Source: Fidelibacterota bacterium (GTDB lineage: Bacteria > Marinisomatota > Marinisomatia > SCGC-AAA003-L08 > GCA-002719095). From it: DNA of 64,000 nt. Shown one piece after another: positions 55,500 through 62,772 of this stretch. The translations under genes and the position numbers were made by a program. A model generated the notes under the pieces. The model had not been told where the DNA came from. It saw only the letters and a program-made list of their open reading frames with translations, and ran no database searches. The stretch lies in the NCBI GenBank assembly GCA_002705575.1, contig PAHI01000025.1, positions 1-64,000 of the forward strand, given 5' to 3'. How positions within the stretch are numbered: position 1 is the stretch's first letter; each line of letters opens with the position of its first letter.

Positions 55500-57812
55500 A
55501 TGATTCGATTTTTTTATTTTATTATAATCATACAATTAGCTTTATCGCAAAGCCCATTAAATCCGCGTTATCACACTTATCAAGACGTTTTAGATAGTCT
55601 GTCTAGTTGGCAAAATTCTTTTCTAAATAACCCGATTCCGAGTCCTCTTTATCCAGGAAGTGGAGTTATTTTTGATATGGAACAAATTGGAAGCTCTACA
55701 ACTGATGCATTGCCAATTTATGCGGTTAAACTTTCTTTTAATGCTGATCAAATTTTGGATAAGCCGAAAGTTTTGATATTAGGTCAGTGCCATGCTGAAG
55801 AAATTTTAGGGGTAGAAATATCAATGGAGATTATAAAAAGATTTCTTTTCCCAAGTTTATATATTGGTGATATTCAAATTCTGAGAGGTGTATTAAACAA
55901 TGTTGAGCTGTGGGTTGTTCCAACTCATAATCCAGAAGGGCTAAACGTTGTTCATGGGTGGTCTGAAAATGGCATTTGGAATCAAGATGTAACATTTAGA
56001 AAAAATAAAACTGATACTAATGATAATCAGTTTTTTGATTATAGTCCTGTTGGCTTTGGTAATGATATTGATGGAGTTGATTTAAATAGAAATTATGATT
56101 TTAATTGGATGTTTGGAGATCCTTTAAATGCTTTGGATGGTGGTTGTGCTGGTAATCCATCATATATTTCTAATTACGATTATTATAGAGGTGAATCTAA
56201 AGTCTCTGAAACAGAGGTTCAGGCAATTGAGAATTTTGCAATGCAGCATAATTTTATGCTTTCAATAGCATATCACAGCTCTCGTTCAGGATGTGTTGCT
56301 GAGCGTGTCATTTATCCCTGGGAATGGGATGGAGAAAAAAAATCTCCAGATTTTGAGGTGATATCTTCTTTAGGTCAAGAAATAGCAGAGTTGATTCCTG
56401 TAGAGCTTGCTGATGGGAATTATCATCATGCAGCAAGTTCATCTAGGAAAGGTAATGCTCATGATTGGTTTTATTCGCAAACGGGTTGTATCCAATATCT
56501 TGTTGAGGTTGGAACTGAGAATATACAGCCTGAAGATGAAGAATTAATTAAGGATACAATAGAGCGTAATATGCAGGGCGCCTATCATCTTTTGAAGAGG
56601 GCTGCAGGTATAAATATAGGAGGTGGGCCTGATAAACATCAGATAACAGGAATAGTTAGAGATCAAGATTCTGGTCAGCCATTAAGTGGGGTAGAAGTTG
56701 AGGTTGTTGAGATGTCTTCTTCAATACTGAGACCTCGATTAACGAATTCTTTTGGTAGATATAGAAGGTTGCTTTATCCTGGAACATTTAATCTGATTTT
56801 TTCAAAACCAGGATATGAAACTTTTACTTTAGAGAGTGTATCTCCAAGTAGTAGTTCTATTACAGAAATTGATATAAGCCTTATTAAGCTTCCTGAATAC
56901 TCTGTCACTTTTAATATAAATGCGCCTTATACAATTGATAGTAATCTACCATTAAATTTATATAAAGATGATTTTTATAGTTCTTATCAGGGGACTGGGC
57001 TGTTGCAATCTGAAAAGGTTGAAATTTATTCGATTGAAAATAATTCATGGACTATAAGTTGGCCAGAAGGTAGCTATAAGTTGATTCTAAATGGCTTAGA
57101 TTTATATCCTGAGATTATCGAGGTTGACTTGAATGAAGATCGTGTGTTCAATCTTAATCTTAACTGGTATGACGTTTTAATTAATGAATCTTTTAATGAT
57201 GCGGTTGGTTGGGCTACTAATGATAGTTGGATAATCGAAGAAAGTATGTTAAAGTCTCAATCTGGTCTTACTTATGGAAATAGCATTTCGCGTATTGATT
57301 TATTGGAGCCGTTTTTGGACAATAATTTTTCTGCGCAACAACTTGTAATAAAAATAGCTATGAACTATGAATTTGAATGGGGAAATGATTTTTTATCTAT
57401 TGATTTATTTAATGAAAGTACAAATTATAATCTATTAAGATTAACAGACCAAAGGTGGAATGATAGTAATAATAGATCAATACCTGATTATATATATATA
57501 GATGCTTTAGAACCTTTAACTAACTACAGCTTATCATTTACGATTGAACCTGATCAAACACTGGGCTATAGAGGTATAGAGATGTATGGGTTTCAAATTT
57601 TACAAAAAACATCTGATGGCTATTGTAGGTTAGGAGATTTCAATCATAATGGTCAAGCCAATGTAGGTGATATTATTGATATTGTAGGATTAGTTTTAAA
57701 TTCTCAAAACCCTACTTTTTTTCAATATTGTGTCGCAGATTTGAATGATGATTCTTATATTGATATTAGAGATATAGTATTATTAGTTAACTATTTATTG
57801 GAGGAAAATTGA
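55500..57812 (+). CDS. M14 zinc carboxypeptidase with dockerin-like C-terminus
   Basis: The 770-residue product has a signal peptide (FFYFIIIIQLALSQ), a peptidase M14 domain, a carboxypeptidase regulatory-like domain, a jelly-roll-like region and a dockerin-like end. Zinc ligands are His98 and Glu101 (GQCHAEEILGVE) and His259 (IAYHSSRSG); the catalytic Glu is Glu336 in YLVEVGTE. GVDLNRNYDFNW supplies the substrate-binding Asn-Arg. The regulatory-like domain begins about residue 380 (ITGIVRDQDSGQPLSGVEVE). The end has two calcium-loop repeats (GDFNHNGQANVGDIIDIVGL and DLNDDSYIDIRDIVLLVNYL). No T9SS sorting domain is present. It overlaps the following gene by four bases. Confidence 0.9.
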   Translation: MIRFFYFIIIIQLALSQSPLNPRYHTYQDVLDSLSSWQNSFLNNPIPSPLYPGSGVIFDMEQIGSSTTDALPIYAVKLSFNADQILDKPKVLILGQCHAEEILGVEISMEIIKRFLFPSLYIGDIQILRGVLNNVELWVVPTHNPEGLNVVHGWSENGIWNQDVTFRKNKTDTNDNQFFDYSPVGFGNDIDGVDLNRNYDFNWMFGDPLNALDGGCAGNPSYISNYDYYRGESKVSETEVQAIENFAMQHNFMLSIAYHSSRSGCVAERVIYPWEWDGEKKSPDFEVISSLGQEIAELIPVELADGNYHHAASSSRKGNAHDWFYSQTGCIQYLVEVGTENIQPEDEELIKDTIERNMQGAYHLLKRAAGINIGGGPDKHQITGIVRDQDSGQPLSGVEVEVVEMSSSILRPRLTNSFGRYRRLLYPGTFNLIFSKPGYETFTLESVSPSSSSITEIDISLIKLPEYSVTFNINAPYTIDSNLPLNLYKDDFYSSYQGTGLLQSEKVEIYSIENNSWTISWPEGSYKLILNGLDLYPEIIEVDLNEDRVFNLNLNWYDVLINESFNDAVGWATNDSWIIEESMLKSQSGLTYGNSISRIDLLEPFLDNNFSAQQLVIKIAMNYEFEWGNDFLSIDLFNESTNYNLLRLTDQRWNDSNNRSIPDYIYIDALEPLTNYSLSFTIEPDQTLGYRGIEMYGFQILQKTSDGYCRLGDFNHNGQANVGDIIDIVGLVLNSQNPTFFQYCVADLNDDSYIDIRDIVLLVNYLLEEN

Positions 57813-60436
57813 ATAAAATTTTAATCTCGTTACTGTTTTTAAGTTTGTTTTTTAGTGATATAAACTATCAGGTTTTATCAAAAAAAACATTTATGGATGA
57901 TAGCATAGATTATCAATATCAACGTGGTACTTTTTTAATTGTACTTTCAAAGCCAGATTTTTATTCTAGGTTTTCATCAAACGCATTTGGTCATAGTATT
58001 AGCTTTATTGATTTTAAGAAATCTCAAGGTTATGATGTTGAGGTTATATCATTTAGAGAAGGTAACGATAATATTGAGGGTATAAATGGTACAACTGAAG
58101 ATGATTTAAAGGATTATTTAATGAACTACTATGAACAAAATCCAATGCTTGAATATGTTCTTTTAGTTGGAGATGTTAATCAGCAAACAGATTCATACAA
58201 TATTCCTACTTTTGAAATTAATTCATACAATCCTCCAATTGTTCCAGATCAAACTGATTATCCGTATACTTTCGTAGATGATGATAGTGTGTACGATCCT
58301 CTTTTCTTTGTTGGGAGATGGTCCATTTCAGCAAACTTGGATGTGAATGATTTAATATCTCGAACTATTACATACTATACATTGAAAAAAAATGGAATTG
58401 ATATAGATGAATCATTTGAATATCTAAATAATGCTTTGCTTGTAGCGGGTAATTACAATGGTGACCCCGATAATCCTCAAACATGGCCAGTAACTCCAGT
58501 TTGGACGAATAAATGGTTAATGGAAGAATTGTATGATTATGGTTACAGTAGAATTGATACAGCTTTTTTTCATCAACAAAATTATGATTTAGGGGGTGAG
58601 CAGAATCCTCAGATTGAAAACTCATTTAATGATGGTATTGGTATCGTTAATTATAGAGGTTGGGGTGATGCAACGGGTTGGCATAAGCCAAAATTCCATT
58701 TAGATGATTTTGTATCGCTTAACAATACGAAACAGCCAGTTGTTTTTAGTTTTGTTTGCAATACTGCAGATTTTGGCAATGAATCTAATCCTTTTTGTTT
58801 TGGGGAGTCTTTGATTACGTCTGGCACTTTATTGAATCCATCTGGTGCTGTTGCAATGATTGGTCCATCTGATCTTGATACAGATACACGATTTAATAAT
58901 GTTATGTGTGGTGCTATATGGGATGATTTACTTGAAGAAAGGGTTAGCGAGCTTGCTCCAGCACTACATTGCGGTAAAAGAGCTGTTTATAATGAATTTA
59001 AAGACTTAGTCGTAGGTCTCAATCCAACTAATATACCTTATTTTTATCACCATGTTTATGTTGTTTTAGGTGATCCTAGTTTACCTGTATGGCTAAAAAA
59101 GCCAGGAACTATGCTTTCAGATTTTGACTCAGACTTAAATTTAGATAATTCTTATATTTCAACTACAATAACAGATGAATCAGGAAATTCATTAAGTGAT
59201 GTTGTAGGTGTGGTTATTCATGATGGAGCTATAATTGGCAAGGGGATTTCTAATCATGCTGGATATATGAGTGTAGAATTTTCTGATATTGGAACTCCCA
59301 GTACACTCAAATTTTATTTAAATAAAGCTCAATATAGACAAAAAGAATACTCCTTAGAATATACTTCTAACAATAATGACCCTATGCCAGACTTAGAGTT
59401 TCCAACGCCTATTGTAGGTGATGAACCACAATATGTTTTTCTAGATTCTAATTCAAGCCATGAATTAGCTCCTGATTATAATTGGATTGAAATAAGTGAG
59501 TTAGGCCAAAACCTTAATTTAATTGATGATAGTAGTGTAACAATCAATATAGGTTTTGATTTTAGATATTATGATCGCTCATACAGTAGTATAACAGTAG
59601 GTTCAAATGGGTGGGCTTCATTTCTTCCGTGTCTTAATGGAGATGGTGTTGAGCCAGATTGCGAAGTTTTAAATTATTTTTTTAATAATTCTATTGGTTT
59701 TCCAATAGGTCCTTATGGGTTACTCGCTCCATTTTACGATGATTTAGATGATAATGGAGGGACAGAACCTTTTAATGTGTATGCATACCTTGATGAGGCT
59801 AATCATCAATTTATTATTCAGTGGGATAATATTGCAAATGGGCAAACAGATGAAGATTGCGTTGTAGGTGATGATACTTCATGCCAAAAAGAAACTTTCC
59901 AAGTTATATTGTATGATCCAGCTTATCATCAATATGGATCTACGGATAATGGTATAATTTTGTTTCAATATCAAGAAATTTATGATATTGATGACCATGG
60001 CTGTACAATCGGGATAGAGTCTCCTGATAAAAATCAGGGTCTTCAATATCTTTTTAATTATTCTTACAACGATAATGCAAGCACCCTAGCGAATAATCTT
60101 GCTATAAAGTTTTTTGTCATTGATAATCCTACATTAGATAATGAGTTGTCTGTTAATATTCCTGAATATTTCAAAATTAATTCAGCATATCCTAATCCTT
60201 TTAATCCTTCAATTAATATTGATTTTTCAGTTCAAAATACGAGTTCTATCATGATATCTGTTTTTGACATTAATGGTCGTAAGGTGCAAGATTTATATGA
60301 AGGAGTTGTTTTGAGTGGAGATCATAGCATTGTATGGGAGCCAAATTCAAAGATTTCATCAGGTGTATATTTTATAAGATTAGAATCTTTAAATCAAGGT
60401 ATTGGGACAATGAAGCAAATTACTTTTTTAAAGTAG
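57809..60436 (+). CDS. C25 gingipain-like protein with T9SS sorting domain
   Basis: The 875-residue product has a signal peptide and a caspase-fold C25 domain: YVLLVGDVNQQTDSYNIPTF, FVGRWSISANLDVNDLISRT, and GIVNYRGWGDATGWHKPKFH with Cys317 in FSFVCNTADFGNE. The canonical gingipain His lies in a GHG motif; here that position is Trp285 (GWG), while His292 stands seven residues further on. The domain is followed by Ig-like and nidogen-like beta regions (SSITVGSNGWASFLPCLNG) and a T9SS type A sorting domain (SAYPNPFNPSINIDFSVQNT, ending MKQITFLK). TTG start overlaps the M14 gene. Whether it is an active protease is uncertain. Confidence 0.85.
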   Translation: MNKILISLLFLSLFFSDINYQVLSKKTFMDDSIDYQYQRGTFLIVLSKPDFYSRFSSNAFGHSISFIDFKKSQGYDVEVISFREGNDNIEGINGTTEDDLKDYLMNYYEQNPMLEYVLLVGDVNQQTDSYNIPTFEINSYNPPIVPDQTDYPYTFVDDDSVYDPLFFVGRWSISANLDVNDLISRTITYYTLKKNGIDIDESFEYLNNALLVAGNYNGDPDNPQTWPVTPVWTNKWLMEELYDYGYSRIDTAFFHQQNYDLGGEQNPQIENSFNDGIGIVNYRGWGDATGWHKPKFHLDDFVSLNNTKQPVVFSFVCNTADFGNESNPFCFGESLITSGTLLNPSGAVAMIGPSDLDTDTRFNNVMCGAIWDDLLEERVSELAPALHCGKRAVYNEFKDLVVGLNPTNIPYFYHHVYVVLGDPSLPVWLKKPGTMLSDFDSDLNLDNSYISTTITDESGNSLSDVVGVVIHDGAIIGKGISNHAGYMSVEFSDIGTPSTLKFYLNKAQYRQKEYSLEYTSNNNDPMPDLEFPTPIVGDEPQYVFLDSNSSHELAPDYNWIEISELGQNLNLIDDSSVTINIGFDFRYYDRSYSSITVGSNGWASFLPCLNGDGVEPDCEVLNYFFNNSIGFPIGPYGLLAPFYDDLDDNGGTEPFNVYAYLDEANHQFIIQWDNIANGQTDEDCVVGDDTSCQKETFQVILYDPAYHQYGSTDNGIILFQYQEIYDIDDHGCTIGIESPDKNQGLQYLFNYSYNDNASTLANNLAIKFFVIDNPTLDNELSVNIPEYFKINSAYPNPFNPSINIDFSVQNTSSIMISVFDINGRKVQDLYEGVVLSGDHSIVWEPNSKISSGVYFIRLESLNQGIGTMKQITFLK

Positions 60437-60437
60437 G

Positions 60438-60590
60438 AATGTTTTTTGTTCTTCTAATCCTATTTTTTCATCCTTTTCTATATCGCAAACAAGATATTTA
60501 GATGAATTTTTTGAATTAGCAGATATAAATAATGATTTAACAATAAACGTTAGAGATATTATATTATTAGTGAATATTATTTTAGAATAA
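60438..60590 (+). pseudogene. Orphan dockerin-like C-terminal fragment
   Basis: Directly behind the C25 gene, in another frame, about 50 codons read to a TAA at 60588-60590 and end ELADINNDLTINVRDIILLV followed by NIILE. This is the second half of a dockerin-like repeat, as found in the M14 protein and the interrupted beta-helix gene. No ATG, GTG or TTG precedes it in frame, and the expected first repeat is missing. It is best read as the remnant of a deleted or recombined gene. Confidence 0.7.
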
Positions 60591-60605
60591 AATATAGGAG
60601 TGGTT

Positions 60606-60920
60606 ATGAATTTACAAAATAGTTTAATTGCTTTAACTTTAATATTAGCATTGTCATTTTCAGAGGAGTCTGTTTTTAAAGTTAATGGAATGATGTGTGA
60701 AAGGGGTTGTGCTTATAAAGTTAATTCAATAGTGAATTCAATTGATGGAATTAAAAATTGTCAAGTTAATTTTGAAAAAGGTACTGTAGTGGTTAATTAT
60801 GACCCTGAAAAAACTAATGATCAAATTATTTTAACAAAGCTAGAGACTGAAACTACGTATAAAATTATAAAAATTAAAAAACGCAGTTTCCTTGGATGGT
60901 TTAAAAGCCTTATTAGTTAA
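60606..60920 (+). CDS. Secreted heavy-metal-associated (HMA) domain protein
   Basis: The 104-residue product has a signal peptide (LQNSLIALTLILALSFSEES) and one HMA domain: VFKVNGMMCERGCAYKVNSI, then VNSIDGIKNCQVNFEKGTVV and VNYDPEKTNDQIILTKLE. The metal site is CERGC, with one residue more between the cysteines than the usual CxxC. Such proteins bind copper or similar ions; here it would act in the periplasm. TAGGAG at 60595-60600 supports ATG 60606 over GTG 60600. It ends with a basic tail. Confidence 0.85.
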   Translation: MNLQNSLIALTLILALSFSEESVFKVNGMMCERGCAYKVNSIVNSIDGIKNCQVNFEKGTVVVNYDPEKTNDQIILTKLETETTYKIIKIKKRSFLGWFKSLIS

Positions 60921-60937
60921 AAAGCTTAAATCTAGTT

Positions 60938-61369
60938 ATTACCAAAATTAAAAATATACAATCTGTTGCTGTTGGGCTAGCTATCCATAAAGATAAGATA
61001 TTGTCTTATGAAGTTGAAGATAAAATTTCAAAGAAAAGATTTTATAGACTTATTGGTGGCCATATAGAATATGGAGAGTATTCAAAAGATGCTCTAGAAA
61101 GAGAGTTTAAAGAAGAGGTTGGTCAGGATATAAAAATTATTAAAAAGCTAGAGGTTTTTGAAAATCTTTTTTTTTATAAAGGTGAGGCTCAGCATGAGTT
61201 TGTTTCTTTATTTCTTGTTGAATTTATAAATAAAGAAGTCTATAGCATGAAAGATATTGTAGGAGTTGAAAAATCAGTTCAAGCTTTTATAGCTAATTGG
61301 CAACTGATTAGTGATTTTAGAATTGGAAAAAAGAAAATTTATCCTCCTCAAATTTTAAAATATGTATAG
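60938..61369 (+). CDS. NUDIX hydrolase with no standard start codon
   Basis: A Nudix box is intact at 61058-61126: GHIEYGEYSKDALEREFKEE followed by VGQ, fitting GX5EX7REUXEEXG. The frame continues upstream of the only TTG (61001) with SVAVGLAIHKDKILSYEVED, which looks like the first two strands of the Nudix fold. No ATG, GTG or TTG lies between the upstream stop (60914) and 61001; an ATT at 60938 or 60947 would have to serve. I give 60938 as a tentative start. Substrate is unknown; the protein could act on a nucleoside diphosphate derivative. The gene may have lost its start. Confidence 0.6.
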   Translation: MTKIKNIQSVAVGLAIHKDKILSYEVEDKISKKRFYRLIGGHIEYGEYSKDALEREFKEEVGQDIKIIKKLEVFENLFFYKGEAQHEFVSLFLVEFINKEVYSMKDIVGVEKSVQAFIANWQLISDFRIGKKKIYPPQILKYV

Positions 61370-61378
61370 GGGGCGTAT

Positions 61379-61897
61379 ATGTTTCTAATTATTTCGAGTA
61401 GTTTGAATCCTTCCAGCAATAGCAGAAAAATGGGGCTTTTTTTAAATAAAGAATTAAAATCTAAAAATGTTTCTTGTGATTTTTTGGATTTGCAGAATTA
61501 TAGTATTCCTTTTTGTGGTGATAAGTCTGCCTACGATAATATTCATGTCAAAAATATAAAAGAAAAGATTCTTAATGCTAAAACAATTGTAATCTGTAGC
61601 CCTATATATAATTATGATTTAAGTGCTAGTATAAAAAATATTCTTGAACTTACGGGTAAGGCTTGGTATGAAAAAAATGTTGGGTTTTTATGTGCTGCAG
61701 GAGGCAAATCTTCATATATGTCTCCTATGTCATTCATGAATAGTATGATATTAGATTTCCGCTGCTTAATTATTCCTCAATTTGTTTATGCTCTAGGTTC
61801 TGATTTTGATGAAAGCCGAATTATAAGTAAAGATATAAAGGAAAGAATTTTAAGCTTAGCTAATTATGCTGTGTTATTAAATGATAAATTAAGATAG
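61379..61897 (+). CDS. NADPH-dependent FMN reductase-like flavoprotein
   Basis: The 172-residue product has the flavodoxin-like fold of this family: N-terminal FLIISSSLNPSSNSRKMGLF (phosphate loop of FMN), IVICSPIYNYDLSASIKNIL (the conserved SPxYNxxxx region) and VGFLCAAGGKSSYMSP. Members reduce FMN, quinones or chromate with NAD(P)H. A run of G (GGGGGCG) stands before ATG 61379. The gene follows the Nudix gene by nine bases and may share its transcript. Confidence 0.8.
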   Translation: MFLIISSSLNPSSNSRKMGLFLNKELKSKNVSCDFLDLQNYSIPFCGDKSAYDNIHVKNIKEKILNAKTIVICSPIYNYDLSASIKNILELTGKAWYEKNVGFLCAAGGKSSYMSPMSFMNSMILDFRCLIIPQFVYALGSDFDESRIISKDIKERILSLANYAVLLNDKLR

Positions 61898-61906
61898 TTT
61901 ATTACT

Positions 61907-62641
61907 ATGCTTATGATTCTCATGTATTCATTGATCTCTTTAGTCTTTTCAGAATTTGAGTCTATATTGCCTGATTTTAAGATTCAAAAATTTAATATTG
62001 AAAGAAATGGTAGAGATATAGACATAACGATAGTAAAAATAAATCCAGATAAATATAAAATGGAGATATATCATAATGATGATAAAAATTTAACTATTAA
62101 AGATATAGCTATAAGAGAAGGGTATGTTCTTTTATTTAATTCTGGTATGTTTGACGTTGATTATAAAAGTAGTATGGGGTTTTTAAAAAGTAAAGGTAAT
62201 ATCCTTAATAGCAAGAATCACCCTCAGTATTTATCTGTTATTGCGTTTGACCCTATTAGAACAGATTACCCTAATTTTTATATGTATGATTTAGAATCAA
62301 TTTCTATTGATTCAATTAATTCAATGTATGGCTCGGTTATCCAAAATTTACGTCTAATTAAAAGGCCTCGAGAAAATAGATGGCCAAAACAAAGCAAAGA
62401 ATGGATGGAGCTTGCTATTGGTCAAGATACTTCAAATAATATTTTATTAATATATTGCCATTCATATATATCAATGCATGAACTAAATGAAGTTCTTTTA
62501 GGCTTACCAATAGATTTGCAGGTTGCGCAACACCTTGAAGGTAATTTAGTAGCACAGTTTTATTTGAGTACAGATTCAATGCAAGTCGATTATGATTACG
62601 GCCATTATGTCCCAAACCTTATAGGTTTTAAGATAAAGTAG
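61907..62641 (+). CDS. Phosphodiester glycosidase (NAGPA-type) domain protein
   Basis: The 244-residue product has a signal peptide (LMILMYSLISLVFSEFES). The rest resembles the NAGPA domain: FNSGMFDVDYKSSMGFLKSK corresponds to the usual N(A/S)G-F...GxxxxxG, and VAQHLEGNLVAQFYLSTD to the usual LDGGPSxxLY. The family removes N-acetylglucosamine from phosphodiesters or acts on glycoconjugates and is also found in exopolysaccharide loci. The Gly pair of the last motif is partly replaced (LEGN). Function is inferred from family only. Confidence 0.65.
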   Translation: MLMILMYSLISLVFSEFESILPDFKIQKFNIERNGRDIDITIVKINPDKYKMEIYHNDDKNLTIKDIAIREGYVLLFNSGMFDVDYKSSMGFLKSKGNILNSKNHPQYLSVIAFDPIRTDYPNFYMYDLESISIDSINSMYGSVIQNLRLIKRPRENRWPKQSKEWMELAIGQDTSNNILLIYCHSYISMHELNEVLLGLPIDLQVAQHLEGNLVAQFYLSTDSMQVDYDYGHYVPNLIGFKIK

Positions 62642-62772
62642 TTTTATGGTATATGAAATTACAGTTTTTGATGTTTTTTATAGGTTTTCTTTAATATAAT
62701 AGATTAATTTATTGTGATATACCTCATATTTTTGAAGAGAATATTATTGTAACGTGTAAACAGGAAAAATTA
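62642..62772. other. Intergenic stretch before the cohesin-like gene
   Basis: This 131-base AT-rich stretch separates the NAGPA-type gene from the last gene. I see no coding frame or stable hairpin in it; it probably holds the promoter of the last gene, but no box can be assigned with confidence. Confidence 0.4.
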
